DNA from: Pseudomonas sp. S30
Lineage (GTDB): Bacteria > Pseudomonadota > Gammaproteobacteria > Pseudomonadales > Pseudomonadaceae
Assembly (NCBI RefSeq): GCF_016518545.1
Contig: NZ_JACVTO010000011.1
Coordinates: 110,586-174,585 of the forward strand
Direction of reading: 5' to 3'
DNA: 64,000 nt
In this document: positions 55,341-64,000 of the stretch, in pieces
How positions within the stretch are numbered: the first letter of the stretch is position 1
Layout of the letters: every line of letters begins with the position of its first letter
Translations under genes and position numbers: made by a program
The notes under the pieces: generated by a model
What the model was told of the DNA's origin: nothing
The model's database searches: none
What the model saw: only the letters and a program-made list of their open reading frames with translations

Positions 55341-58172
55341 TTAGACAGTGAACGCGTCTTGCAGCAGTTTTTCCTGCTGCTCGGCGCTCTTGGACGCGTA
55401 GCCGCAAGCAGGCGCGGCGGAAGCGTCGCGACCGGCGTACTCCAGGACCAGTGCCTTGTCGTGGCGACCCAGGATACGGCGCATGTGGTGCTGGCTGCTG
55501 TACCAGGCGCCCTGGTTCATCGGCTCTTCCTGACACCAGACCGCATGCTTGAGCTGGGTGTACTGGGCCAGGATCTCGACCAGATCGTCCTCGGGGAACG
55601 GATACAGCTGCTCGATGCGCAGGATCGCGATGTCCTCGCGGCCTTCGGCGCGGCGTTTTTCCAGCAGGTCGTAGTAGACCTTGCCGCTGCACAGCACCAG
55701 GCGCTCGACCTTGGCCGGATCGATCGCGTCGATTTCTGGGATCACGGTCTGGAACGAGCCTTCGGCCAGGTCTTCCAGGGTCGATACCGCCAGCTTGTGG
55801 CGCAACAGCGACTTGGGCGTCAGCACGATCAGCGGCTTGCGCAGCGGACGGATGACCTGGCGACGCAGCAGGTGGTAGATCTGCGCCGGAGTGGTCGGTA
55901 CGCAGACCTGGATGTTCTGCTCCGCGCACAGCTGCAGGTAGCGCTCCAGGCGTGCCGAGGAGTGCTCAGGCCCCTGCCCTTCATAACCGTGGGGCAGCAG
56001 CATGGTCAGGCCGCACAGACGACCCCACTTGTGCTCGCCGCTGGTGATGAACTGGTCGATCACCACTTGCGCGCCGTTGGCGAAGTCACCGAACTGGGCT
56101 TCCCAGATCACCAGCGCGTTCGGCGTGGTGGTGGAGTAGCCGTATTCGAACGCCAGCACGGCTTCTTCGGAAAGGAAGGAGTCGTACAGCTCGAAACGCG
56201 GCTGGCCCGGATACAGATGCTGCAGCGGAATGTAGGTACCGGCGTCCTTCTGGTTGTGCAGCACCGCGTGACGGTGCGAGAAGGTGCCGCGACCGATGTC
56301 CTGGCCGGTCATGCGGATCGGGTGACCCTCGAACTGCAAGGTGGCGTAGGCCATGGTCTCGGCGTAGCCCCAGTTGATCGGCAAGCCACCGGCCTGCATC
56401 TTCTGGCGGTCTTCGTAGATCTTGGCGACCTGACGCTGGACCACGAAGCCTTCCGGCAGCTCGAGCAGCTTGGCCGACAGTTCCTGAAGGGTCTTGAGGT
56501 CGAAACGGGTGTCGTGACGCGCGGTCCAGGCATGGCCCAGGTAGGGGCGCCAGTCCACGAACAGTTCGCGGTTCGGCTCCTTGACCAGGCTCTTGACCAC
56601 ATGCAGGCCGTTGTCCAGCGCACCGCGGTACTCGTCGATCTTGGACTGGGCGCGCTCGGCATCGATGCGCCCGGCCTGGATCAGCGCCTCGGCGTACAGC
56701 TCGCGGGTGGTGCGTTGCTTGCTGATCTGCTGGTACATCAGCGGCTGGGTGCCGTTGGGTTCGTCGGCCTCGTTGTGGCCGCGACGGCGGTAGCAGACCA
56801 GGTCGATGACCACGTCACGCTTGAACTGCATGCGGTAGTCGATGGCCAGCTGGGTGACGAACAGCACGGCTTCCGGGTCGTCGCCGTTCACGTGCAGGAT
56901 CGGCGCCTGGATCATCTTCGCCACGTCCGTGGCGTACTCGGTCGAGCGCGCGTCCAGCGGGTTGCTGATGGTGAAGCCGACCTGGTTGTTGATCACGATG
57001 TGCACGGTGCCGCCGGTCTTGAAACCGCGGGTCTGCGACATCTGGAAAGTTTCCATGACCACGCCCTGGCCCGCGAAGGCCGCGTCGCCGTGGATGGAGA
57101 TCGGCAGGACCTTGTCACCGATGCTGTCGTTGCGACGGTCCTGGCGAGCGCGAACCGAACCCTCGACCACCGGCGAAACGATCTCCAGGTGGGACGGGTT
57201 GAACGCCATGGCCAGGTGGACTTCGCCGCCGGTGGTCATGACGTTGCTGGAGAAGCCCTGGTGATACTTCACGTCACCGGAGCCCAGCTCGTTCATCTTC
57301 TTGCCTTCGAACTCGTCGAACAGCTCGCGCGGGTTCTTGCCGAAGGTGTTGACCAGCACGTTCAGACGGCCCCGGTGGGCCATGCCGATCACCACTTCCT
57401 TGGTGCCGTAGGAGCCGGAACGCTGGATCATTTCGTCCAGCATCGGAATCAGGCTCTCGCCGCCCTCCAGGCCGAAGCGCTTGGTGCCCGGGTACTTGGT
57501 GCCCAGGTACTTCTCCAGGCCCTCGCCAGCGGTGACGCGCTCGAGCAGGTGGGTCTGCACGTCGACGGAGAAATCGGGACGGCCGCGCACGCTTTCCAGG
57601 CGCTGCTGGAACCAGCTGCGCTGCTCGGAATCGACGATGTGGGTGAATTCCGAGCCGATGGTGCGACAATATGTCTTCTGCAAGACGTCGACGATTTCAC
57701 GTAGGCTCGCTTCCTCTTTGCCGATGTACAGGTCGCCGGCACGGAAGGTCGTATCAAGGTCGGCATTGGTCAAGCCGTAGTGATTGATCGACAGGTCTAC
57801 GGGCGCGGGGCGCTGCCACAACCCCAACGGGTCGAGCTTGGCAGCCTGATGGCCGCGCATACGATAGGCCTGGATCAGTCGCAGCACTTCAACCTGCTTC
57901 TTCTCGTGTTCGCTGCTCACGCTGCCGGCAGATACCGGTTGGGCGCGGCGCTGGTTCTTCGCCAGCAGTACGAAATGATCGCGGATCGTCGAGTGCGAGA
58001 CGTCGGTAGCGGTGCTGCCGTCGGCGGGCAACTTCTGGAAGTAGGTGCGCCACTCTTCTGGCACAGCGTTAGGGTCGTGCAGGTAGAGCTCGTAGAGCTC
58101 TTCCACATATGCAGCGTTACCACCTGAAAGGTGGGCGCTTTCCCACATGCGCTGCATCACGCTTTCTTGCAT
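55341..58172 (-). CDS. sucA: 2-oxoglutarate dehydrogenase E1 component
   Basis: A 943-residue thiamine-diphosphate decarboxylase. TPP/Mg binding is shown by ISIHGDAAFAGQGVVMETF and the NNQVGFT loop (GGTVHIVINNQVGF), the transketolase C-terminal domain follows, and the N-terminus (AYVEELYELYLHDPNAVPEEW) is the E2-binding region of homodimeric E1o enzymes. It catalyses the oxidative decarboxylation step of the TCA cycle. It is 238 bases after sdhB in the same direction. Confidence 0.97.
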   Translation of the reverse strand: MQESVMQRMWESAHLSGGNAAYVEELYELYLHDPNAVPEEWRTYFQKLPADGSTATDVSHSTIRDHFVLLAKNQRRAQPVSAGSVSSEHEKKQVEVLRLIQAYRMRGHQAAKLDPLGLWQRPAPVDLSINHYGLTNADLDTTFRAGDLYIGKEEASLREIVDVLQKTYCRTIGSEFTHIVDSEQRSWFQQRLESVRGRPDFSVDVQTHLLERVTAGEGLEKYLGTKYPGTKRFGLEGGESLIPMLDEMIQRSGSYGTKEVVIGMAHRGRLNVLVNTFGKNPRELFDEFEGKKMNELGSGDVKYHQGFSSNVMTTGGEVHLAMAFNPSHLEIVSPVVEGSVRARQDRRNDSIGDKVLPISIHGDAAFAGQGVVMETFQMSQTRGFKTGGTVHIVINNQVGFTISNPLDARSTEYATDVAKMIQAPILHVNGDDPEAVLFVTQLAIDYRMQFKRDVVIDLVCYRRRGHNEADEPNGTQPLMYQQISKQRTTRELYAEALIQAGRIDAERAQSKIDEYRGALDNGLHVVKSLVKEPNRELFVDWRPYLGHAWTARHDTRFDLKTLQELSAKLLELPEGFVVQRQVAKIYEDRQKMQAGGLPINWGYAETMAYATLQFEGHPIRMTGQDIGRGTFSHRHAVLHNQKDAGTYIPLQHLYPGQPRFELYDSFLSEEAVLAFEYGYSTTTPNALVIWEAQFGDFANGAQVVIDQFITSGEHKWGRLCGLTMLLPHGYEGQGPEHSSARLERYLQLCAEQNIQVCVPTTPAQIYHLLRRQVIRPLRKPLIVLTPKSLLRHKLAVSTLEDLAEGSFQTVIPEIDAIDPAKVERLVLCSGKVYYDLLEKRRAEGREDIAILRIEQLYPFPEDDLVEILAQYTQLKHAVWCQEEPMNQGAWYSSQHHMRRILGRHDKALVLEYAGRDASAAPACGYASKSAEQQEKLLQDAFTV

Positions 58173-58271
58173 GCTTGGTCACCCTCGTTAGGGGACGGAT
58201 CGGCAAGAACCACGCAAACCTGGAAAAGTCCGAACACAGCGACCAACCACGCCACCTGGATCCTGCAGATT

Positions 58272-58381
58272 TTCCGGGTACCAGCCCGGAAGCCCCTGCT
58301 GGTCTCATCTTCAAAGGTATGAGCGCGGGCGTTGTGGGCCCTTGCTCGGGTTTTACCTCGGCGCGGGCTCACCACCCGCGC
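58272..58381 (-). other. Two RNA hairpins in the sdhB-sucA gap
   Basis: In the minus-strand transcript GCGCGGG-N7-CCCGCGC (58361-58381) lies 29 bases after the sdhB stop, and TTCCGGG-N6-CCCGGAA (58272-58291) lies closer to sucA. Neither has a U-run, so they look like stabilising or processing hairpins rather than terminators; the gap could also hold an internal sucA promoter. Confidence 0.5.
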
Positions 58382-58410
58382 GTCGGCTTACTGCTGGTGC
58401 AACGATTGAA

Positions 58411-59115
58411 TCAGGTGCCGCTTTGCAGCAGCATGTTACGCACGTGACCGATCGCCTTGGTCGGGTTCAGGCCCTTGGGGCAGACGTTCACGCAGTTCAT
58501 GATCCCGCGGCAGCGGAATACGCTGAACGGATCGTCCAGCGACGCCAGACGCTCCTGGGTCTTGGTGTCACGGCTGTCGGCCAGGAAGCGATAGGCCTGC
58601 AGCAAGGCGGCGGGACCGAGGAACTTGTCCGGGTTCCACCAGAACGATGGGCAGGAGGTCGAGCAGCAGGCGCACAGGATGCACTCGTACAGACCGTCCA
58701 GCTTTTCGCGGTCTTCCGGCGACTGCAGACGCTCGATGGCCGGCGCCGGGGTGTCGTTCTGCAGGAACGGCTTCACCTTCTCGTATTGCTTGTAGAAGAT
58801 GCTCATGTCCACCACCAGGTCACGGATCACCGGCAGGCCAGGCAGTGGACGCAGGACCAGCTTATTGCCCTTGACCACGCCCGACAGTGGGGTGATGCAG
58901 GCCAGGCCGTTCTTGCCGTTCATGTTCATGCCATCGGAACCGCAGACCCCTTCGCGGCAGGAGCGACGGTACGAGAAGCCCTCGTCCTTCTCCTTGATCA
59001 GGGCCAGCACGTCCAGCACCATCAGGTCCTTGCCACCGGTATCGACGTCGAACGACTCCATCTTGGGCGCCGAGTCGGTGTCCGGGTTGTAACGGTAAAC
59101 TTCGACTTTCAACAT
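58411..59115 (-). CDS. sdhB: Succinate dehydrogenase iron-sulfur subunit
   Basis: A 234-residue subunit that passes electrons from FAD to ubiquinone. The [2Fe-2S] ligands are in CREGVCGSDGMNMNG with a later Cys, and the [4Fe-4S] and [3Fe-4S] clusters in CILCACCSTSCPSFWWNPD and CRGIMNCVNVCPKGLNP. The start at 59115 follows GAGG by eight bases; a longer frame lies inside sdhA. It follows sdhA after ten bases. Confidence 0.97.
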   Translation of the reverse strand: MLKVEVYRYNPDTDSAPKMESFDVDTGGKDLMVLDVLALIKEKDEGFSYRRSCREGVCGSDGMNMNGKNGLACITPLSGVVKGNKLVLRPLPGLPVIRDLVVDMSIFYKQYEKVKPFLQNDTPAPAIERLQSPEDREKLDGLYECILCACCSTSCPSFWWNPDKFLGPAALLQAYRFLADSRDTKTQERLASLDDPFSVFRCRGIMNCVNVCPKGLNPTKAIGHVRNMLLQSGT

Positions 59116-59125
59116 AGTGGCCACC

Positions 59126-60898
59126 TCAGTAAGTCCGGACTTTTGGTTCGAAGGCAGGAACGGTCTTCGGCGCAAAGTTGACACCACGCTTGGCTACGCG
59201 CTTCTCACCCGGGTAGTACAGGGTGTGGCACAGCCAGTTCTCGTCGTCACGGTCTTCGAAGTCTTCACGGGCATGGGCACCGCGGGATTCTTTGCGGGCC
59301 TCGGCCGCGATGGCGGTCGCCTCGGCGACTTCCAGCAGGTTCTGCAGCTCCAGCGCTTCGATACGCGCGGTGTTGAAGGCCTGGGACTTGTCGTTGATCT
59401 TGACGTTGGCGATCCGATCACGCAGGCCCGCCAGCTGCTCGATACCCTTCTGCATGTATTCGCCGGTACGGAATACACCGAAGTAGTTCTGCATGCAGCT
59501 CTGCAGCTCGCGCTTGAGGCTGGCGACGTCTTCGCCGGTGCTGCGCTCGTTGAGCTTGTTCAGGCGGTTCAGTGCCACGTCGACATCGGTGTCGCTCGCA
59601 TCGCGGTACTCGACGCCGTCGCTCAAGGCCTTTTCCAGGTGCAGGCCGGCCGCGCGACCGAACACCACCAGGTCCAGCAGCGAGTTGCCACCCAGGCGGT
59701 TGGCGCCATGGACCGACACGCACGCCACTTCACCCACGGCGAACAGACCCGGGATGATGTGATCCTGGCCGTCGGCGTCCATGGTGATGGCCTGGCCATG
59801 AATGTTGGTGGCAACGCCGCCCATCATGTAGTGGCAGGTTGGAACGACCGGCACCGGCGCGACCACGGGGTCGACGTGGGCGAAGGTCTTGGACAGCTCG
59901 CAGATGCCGGGCAGACGGCTGTGCAGGACTTCCTCGCCCAGGTGGTCGAGCTTGAGCAGCACGTGGTCCTTGTTCGGACCGACACCGTTGCCGGCGATGA
60001 TTTCCTTGACCATGGAACGGGCGACCACGTCGCGGCCAGCCAGGTCTTTGGCGTTCGGCGCGTAACGCTCCATGAAACGCTCGCCCTGGGCGTTGATCAG
60101 GTAGCCACCCTCACCACGGCAACCTTCGGTGACCAGTACGCCCGCGCCGGCGATGCCGGTCGGGTGGAACTGCCACATCTCGATGTCCTGCACCGGCACG
60201 CCGGCACGCAGGGCCATGCCGATACCGTCGCCGGTATTGATCAAGGCGTTGGTGGTGGAGGCGTAGATACGGCCAGCACCGCCAGTGGCCAGTACGGTGG
60301 CCTTGGACTTGATGTACATGGTCTCGCCGGTTTCGATGCAGATCGCGATCACACCGACGAACGCGCCATCCTGGTTCTTCACCAGATCGACCGCGTAGTA
60401 CTCGTTGAGGAAGGTGGTGCCGGCCTTCAGGTTACCCTGGTAGAGGGTGTGCAGCAGTGCGTGACCGGTACGGTCGGAAGCTGCGCAGGTGCGAGCGGCC
60501 TGGCCGCCCTTGCCGAAGTCCTTGGACTGGCCACCGAACGGACGCTGGTAGATACGACCGGTTTCGGTGCGCGAGAACGGCAGACCCATGTGGTCCAGCT
60601 CGAAGACCGCAGCCGGGCCTTCCTGGCACATGTATTCGATCGCGTCCTGGTCACCGATGTAGTCCGACCCCTTGACGGTGTCGTACATGTGCCAGCGCCA
60701 GTCGTCGTTCGGGTCGGCCGAGGCGATGGCACAGGTGATGCCGCCCTGGGCGGAAACGGTGTGCGAACGGGTCGGGAACACCTTGGTGACCACGGCGGTC
60801 TTGTGGCCGCCCTGAGCGAGCTGCAGCGCCGCGCGCATGCCCGCACCGCCGCCACCGATGATGATGGCGTCGAAGGAAATGGTTGGAATGTTAGCCAT
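59126..60898 (-). CDS. sdhA: Succinate dehydrogenase flavoprotein subunit
   Basis: A 590-residue catalytic subunit. The FAD fold is at the N-terminus ([20 protein letters not shown]), the histidine that links FAD covalently is His46 in [11 protein letters not shown], and [22 protein letters not shown] is the capping-domain signature. It starts three bases after sdhD. Oxidises succinate to fumarate at the inner membrane face. Confidence 0.97.
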   Translation of the reverse strand: MANIPTISFDAIIIGGGGAGMRAALQLAQGGHKTAVVTKVFPTRSHTVSAQGGITCAIASADPNDDWRWHMYDTVKGSDYIGDQDAIEYMCQEGPAAVFELDHMGLPFSRTETGRIYQRPFGGQSKDFGKGGQAARTCAASDRTGHALLHTLYQGNLKAGTTFLNEYYAVDLVKNQDGAFVGVIAICIETGETMYIKSKATVLATGGAGRIYASTTNALINTGDGIGMALRAGVPVQDIEMWQFHPTGIAGAGVLVTEGCRGEGGYLINAQGERFMERYAPNAKDLAGRDVVARSMVKEIIAGNGVGPNKDHVLLKLDHLGEEVLHSRLPGICELSKTFAHVDPVVAPVPVVPTCHYMMGGVATNIHGQAITMDADGQDHIIPGLFAVGEVACVSVHGANRLGGNSLLDLVVFGRAAGLHLEKALSDGVEYRDASDTDVDVALNRLNKLNERSTGEDVASLKRELQSCMQNYFGVFRTGEYMQKGIEQLAGLRDRIANVKINDKSQAFNTARIEALELQNLLEVAEATAIAAEARKESRGAHAREDFEDRDDENWLCHTLYYPGEKRVAKRGVNFAPKTVPAFEPKVRTY

Positions 60899-60901
60899 GG
60901 A

Positions 60902-61270
60902 TCAGATACCCCAGAGAATCTGCACACCCCAGACGAAGTAGGCGAACATCGCAACGCCGCATACCGCCTGGAACAGGAAACGAATCGCAGTCGCCGACTT
61001 GCCGAAAGACATCGGCGTCAGGTAGTCGGTGGCAATGGTCCACATGCCGACCCAGGCATGAGCGCCCAGAGCGACAAGCGCCAGCAGACTGAAGATCCGC
61101 ATCGCGTTGTTGGAGAACAGAGCGTGCCACTGGGCATATTCGATGCCCGGGTGCACGGCCAGGTAGCCGATCAGGAAGATGAAATAAGCCGCGAGAACGA
61201 CCGCAGAAACGCGCTGCGCCATCCAGTCATAGAGGCCCGAACGCGACAGGTTCGTGACATTGGTTACCAT
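60902..61270 (-). CDS. sdhD: Succinate dehydrogenase membrane anchor subunit
   Basis: A 122-residue protein with three membrane helices (about 20-40, 55-78 and 95-118) and the heme/quinone-site region GAHAWVGMWTIATDYL. The ATG at 61270 lies inside the end of sdhC (seven-base overlap), indicating translational coupling. A longer frame upstream is inside sdhC. Confidence 0.95.
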   Translation of the reverse strand: MVTNVTNLSRSGLYDWMAQRVSAVVLAAYFIFLIGYLAVHPGIEYAQWHALFSNNAMRIFSLLALVALGAHAWVGMWTIATDYLTPMSFGKSATAIRFLFQAVCGVAMFAYFVWGVQILWGI

Positions 61271-61650
61271 ACCCAAACTCCCGCCAGAACGATCAGCACC
61301 ACGGAGATGACGATCACGATTTTCGAGCCCAGCTTGCCGCCTTCCAGCGTTTCGCCGACCCCCATGTCCATGATCAGGTGACGAACACCTGCGACGAGGT
61401 GATACAGCAGGCCGGACAGCAGGCCCCAGGTCACCAGCTTGGCCAGCGGACTGGTCAGACACGCCTTCACCTCGGCGAAGCCTTCCTCGGAACCCAGCGA
61501 CTTGCTCAGTGCGTACAGCATGATGGCAAGGCCGAGGAACAGGATGACACCGGAAACACGGTGAAGAATGGACGTGTAGGCTGTGATCGGGAGTTTGATG
61601 GTCCTTAGGTCTAGGTTTACAGGTCGTTGGCTTTTCACGGCTTTTTTCAC
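61264..61650 (-). CDS. sdhC: Succinate dehydrogenase cytochrome b556 subunit
   Basis: A 128-residue protein with three helices and the family N-terminus RPVNLDLRTIKLPITAYTSI; HRVSGVILFLG and YHLVAGVRHLIMDMG carry the quinone-site and heme-ligand residues. The start codon is GTG at 61650; a second GTG four codons later is possible. It is the first gene of the sdh-suc operon, with a good sigma-70 promoter about 123 bases upstream. Confidence 0.95.
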   Translation of the reverse strand: MKKAVKSQRPVNLDLRTIKLPITAYTSILHRVSGVILFLGLAIMLYALSKSLGSEEGFAEVKACLTSPLAKLVTWGLLSGLLYHLVAGVRHLIMDMGVGETLEGGKLGSKIVIVISVVLIVLAGVWVW

Positions 61651-61772
61651 ACTGAAGAGCCCCTAGGGAACAGGGCAAAGTTGTTGGTAAGTGTACTGGT
61701 CAGGTACCCACCACCGGAGAGAACACGACACCCAGCAGGGCGGGCTGGAAAGCCCCTGGGAGTCGGCTGCCG

Positions 61773-61801
61773 AGTATAGACAGTTAGGCTGCTTATGACA
61801 A
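61773..61801 (-). promoter_or_regulatory. Sigma-70 promoter of the sdhCDAB operon
   Basis: On the minus strand TTGTCA (61796-61801), 17 bases, TATACT (61773-61778): one mismatch from consensus in each hexamer and ideal spacing. Confidence 0.8.
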
Positions 61802-61915
61802 CGTGAGGGGCTAGACCGAATAGCGCATTGCCTTTAGTGAGCAAAAGGCGTAAACGGCCGGCAATTTCGAGAAAATCAGGGGCTTGGAGCGGGTTTCAAC
61901 CAGCCTTTAGGCAAA

Positions 61916-61943
61916 TTGACATCTGAATTTATCCCTCTATAGT
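61916..61943 (+). promoter_or_regulatory. Sigma-70 promoter of gltA
   Basis: TTGACA (61916-61921) is a perfect -35, followed after 16 bases by TATAGT (61938-61943). The leader is about 50 bases and ends with AGGAGG before the ATG. Confidence 0.85.
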
Positions 61944-62001
61944 GGTGCGGGCCCTGCGTGGGGGGTCTGACTGATGATTTCAAGCATTAATAGGAGGCCA
62001 C

Positions 62002-63291
62002 ATGGCTGACAAAAAAGCGCAGTTGATCATCGAGGGCGCAGCCCCCGTAGAGCTGCCCATTTTAACCGGCACCGTTGGTCCAGATGTCATCGACGTCCGC
62101 GGGTTGGGGACATCCGGTCACTTCACCTTCGACCCGGGCTTCATGGCCACCGCCTCGTGCGAATCCAAGATCACCTACATCGACGGCGACAAGGGCGTAC
62201 TGCTGCACCGCGGCTACCCCATCGAACAGCTCGCCGAGCAGTCGGACTACCTGGAAACCTGCTACCTGCTGCTCAACGGCGAACTGCCGAACGCCGAGCA
62301 GAAGGCCCAGTTCGTCAGCAACGTGAAGAACCACACCATGGTTCACGAGCAGTTGAAGACCTTCTTCAACGGCTTCCGCCGCGACGCCCACCCCATGGCC
62401 GTGATGTGCGGCGTGGTCGGCGCGCTCTCGGCCTTCTACCACGACTCGCTGGACATCAATAATCCCCAGCACCGCGAGATCTCGGCCGTGCGCCTGGTGG
62501 CCAAGATGCCGACCCTGGCGGCGATGGTCTACAAGTACTCCATGGGCCAGCCCATGATGTACCCGCGCAACGACCTGTCGTACGCGGAGAACTTCCTGCA
62601 CATGATGTTCAACACCCCGTGCGAGATCAAACCGATCAGCCCGGTGCTGGCCAAGGCGATGGACCGCATCTTCATCCTCCACGCCGACCACGAGCAGAAC
62701 GCCTCCACCTCCACAGTGCGCCTGGCCGGCTCCTCGGGCGCCAACCCGTTCGCCTGTATCGCCGCCGGCATCGCCGCCCTGTGGGGTCCCGCCCACGGCG
62801 GCGCGAACGAAGCGGTCCTGACCATGCTCGATGAAATCGGCGATGTCTCGAACATCGACACCTTCATCGCCAAGGCCAAGGACAAGAACGATCCGTTCAA
62901 GCTCATGGGCTTCGGTCATCGCGTCTACAAGAACCGCGACCCGCGCGCCACCGTGATGAAGCAGACCTGCGACGAAGTGCTGCGCGAGCTGGGCATCAAG
63001 GACGATCCGCAACTGGAACTGGCGATGCGCCTGGAAGAGATCGCCCTGACCGATCCGTACTTCATCGAGCGCTCACTGTACCCGAACGTCGACTTCTACT
63101 CGGGGATCATCCTCAAGGCGATCGGCATTCCAACCAGCATGTTCACCGTGATCTTCGCCCTGGCCCGTACCGTAGGCTGGATCTCGCACTGGAAGGAAAT
63201 GCTCTCCGGCCCGTACAAGATCGGCCGTCCGCGCCAGCTGTACACCGGCGAGCCGCAGCGTGACCTGACCGCGCTGAAAGATCGCAAGTAA
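62002..63291 (+). CDS. gltA: Citrate synthase (type II)
   Basis: A 429-residue NADH-sensitive hexameric type citrate synthase, condensing acetyl-CoA and oxaloacetate. Catalytic histidines lie in [15 protein letters not shown] and [14 protein letters not shown], and the aspartate in [15 protein letters not shown]-type N-terminal extension ([20 protein letters not shown]) marks the type II enzyme. AGGAGG precedes the ATG by four bases. Divergent from sdhC, so the first TCA step is encoded next to the succinate end of the cycle. An insertion sequence lies 51 bases behind the stop. Confidence 0.97.
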   Translation: MADKKAQLIIEGAAPVELPILTGTVGPDVIDVRGLGTSGHFTFDPGFMATASCESKITYIDGDKGVLLHRGYPIEQLAEQSDYLETCYLLLNGELPNAEQKAQFVSNVKNHTMVHEQLKTFFNGFRRDAHPMAVMCGVVGALSAFYHDSLDINNPQHREISAVRLVAKMPTLAAMVYKYSMGQPMMYPRNDLSYAENFLHMMFNTPCEIKPISPVLAKAMDRIFILHADHEQNASTSTVRLAGSSGANPFACIAAGIAALWGPAHGGANEAVLTMLDEIGDVSNIDTFIAKAKDKNDPFKLMGFGHRVYKNRDPRATVMKQTCDEVLRELGIKDDPQLELAMRLEEIALTDPYFIERSLYPNVDFYSGIILKAIGIPTSMFTVIFALARTVGWISHWKEMLSGPYKIGRPRQLYTGEPQRDLTALKDRK

Positions 63292-63300
63292 AGGATCGCT

Positions 63301-64000
63301 GCGCGTCGAACCTTAAGCCCCGGCAACCTGCCGTAATGCTGTTCACTTAAGCGGAGCAGCCTTACGATCCACCGGATACCGGGTTTTGGATATCTTCACC
63401 GTCCTTGGCCGCCCTGGCCTTGGACGGTGATCCAGAAACATCCCCGCGACACCTCCCCGCAACTCAGCCAACCTTCTACCCGTAGCCGATACCGGATTGG
63501 CCGCGGCCATGACGATCAACTGCACGGCGATGTACTGGCAGGCCGGCTTGAAACGTATGTCAGAAGGCGTTCGGCCAAAGGCTACAGCGGCTTGGCTAGC
63601 CTCCCGACGGATGATGTTGTAGGCCAGCAAGAGCCCCCAGACCTCCTGATAAATCAGCTCGACTTTCTTACTTCGCAGCGTCACGGCATTCTGTTGCATG
63701 GAGCTTTTGATGTCCCGGAAGCCCAGCTCGATCTCCCAGCGCTCCAGGTACAACTCGGCCACCGCGTCCGCGCTGTAGCGGTCGGCAGGCAATGAAGTGA
63801 GTAGCGATCTGACGTGCCCCTGGCTTTCATAACTGACTTCACGCACTTCCCAGTGCGTGGGTAAGTTCGGGTTTCGTTTGCGAGCCTGAGGGGAAACCTT
63901 CATGCGCACACGCCGGTCATGCTCGCCATAACGCTCGACTTCTTCCATAACCAGATTCTTGCGAGCGGGCGTCAACCAGTGACGATTCTTACCGCTTTGA
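63301..64000 (-). mobile_element. IS4-family insertion sequence (truncated by window edge)
   Basis: The element is represented by its transposase 3' end and a short flank to gltA. The boundary on the left is uncertain (about 63301-63342, where CTTAAGTGAACAGCATT on the minus strand may be part of the terminal repeat). The other end and any target duplication lie beyond the window. It appears to have inserted in the intergenic space after gltA without touching the gene. Confidence 0.75.
63343..64000 (-). CDS. IS4-family transposase (5' part missing)
   Basis: The C-terminal 219 or so residues of an IS4-type DDE transposase; the frame is open to the right window edge, so the gene starts beyond it. 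The family's YREK motif is intact: YLERWEIELGFRDIK has Y, R, catalytic E and K at the required Y-(2)-R-(3)-E-(6)-K spacing. The upstream residues SGKNRHWLTPARKNLV continue the frame. The upstream two catalytic aspartates are outside the window, so activity cannot be judged. Confidence 0.9.
   Translation of the reverse strand, partial: QSGKNRHWLTPARKNLVMEEVERYGEHDRRVRMKVSPQARKRNPNLPTHWEVREVSYESQGHVRSLLTSLPADRYSADAVAELYLERWEIELGFRDIKSSMQQNAVTLRSKKVELIYQEVWGLLLAYNIIRREASQAAVAFGRTPSDIRFKPACQYIAVQLIVMAAANPVSATGRRLAELRGGVAGMFLDHRPRPGRPRTVKISKTRYPVDRKAAPLK

Larger units (their letters stand above)
61651..62001. promoter_or_regulatory. Divergent sdhC/gltA promoter region
   Basis: A 351-base region without a gene. 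It carries the sdhC promoter (61773-61801, minus) and the gltA promoter (61916-61943, plus), 114 bases apart. The sdhC leader of about 115 bases contains GGGCT-GGAA-AGCCC-type pairing that might serve post-transcriptional control. Confidence 0.8.

Noticed and set aside
59117..61381. 754-codon plus-strand open frame opposite sdhA, sdhD and sdhC
   Set aside because: Antisense shadow across three certain genes.

Overview
This 64-kb window is a chromosomal segment of a high-GC gamma-proteobacterium, almost certainly a Pseudomonas of the P. putida group. The grounds are family-level resemblance of nearly every protein to Pseudomonas homologues, the gene order sixA-DUF4389-gpsA, fabA-fabB, htpG, and sdhCDAB-sucAB-lpd-sucCD divergent from gltA, and the absence of foreign-looking composition over most of the window. 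From memory this order matches the P. putida KT2440 chromosome between the kdp genes and gltA. No rRNA, tRNA or CRISPR was seen.

Layout. 1-2.7 kb: the 3' end of a YejF-type peptide/microcin ABC ATPase, then an orphan PAS hybrid histidine kinase. 2.7-10 kb: a complete aldoxime-nitrile catabolic island: an AraC-type regulator (OxdR-like), aldoxime dehydratase, an outer-membrane MetA-pathway-like channel, amidase, Fe-type nitrile hydratase alpha and beta, and its CobW/P47K metallochaperone. Together they would convert aldoxime to nitrile, amide and acid plus ammonia. 10-15 kb: a divergent MerR regulator/membrane protein pair with a textbook MerR-type promoter, a bacteriophytochrome kinase-receiver fusion, and a spinster-like MFS transporter. 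15-23 kb: the kdpFABCDE high-affinity K+ uptake system with its two-component regulator. 23-29 kb: housekeeping and unknown genes (AI-2E family permease, DUF4892 protein, two alpha/beta hydrolases, SixA, DUF4389, GpsA).

29-34 kb: a tightly coupled operon of TonB-dependent receptor, solitary ABC-type substrate-binding protein and BarA-like hybrid kinase, read here as a possible envelope-spanning sensory module. 34-36 kb: fabA-fabB for unsaturated fatty acid synthesis. 37-41 kb: a cytosine utilisation operon (codB, PucR-type regulator, codA) behind a sigma-54-type promoter. 41-48 kb: small unknown proteins, a DJ-1/PfpI protein, a periplasmic amidohydrolase, a dienelactone hydrolase family protein, htpG behind a near-perfect sigma-32 promoter, two coupled PaaI thioesterases and a small lipoprotein. 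48.6-50 kb: BrnQ. 50-62 kb: the TCA-cycle block sdhCDAB-sucAB-lpd-sucCD on the minus strand, with structured intergenic RNA between several genes, and gltA divergent from it. The right edge is the truncated IS4-family transposase of an insertion sequence that sits just behind gltA.

The most distinctive content is the nitrile island, the receptor/binding-protein/kinase operon, and the unknown membrane protein under MerR control. Promoter and hairpin calls rest on reading the sequence by eye and need computation or experiment to confirm.
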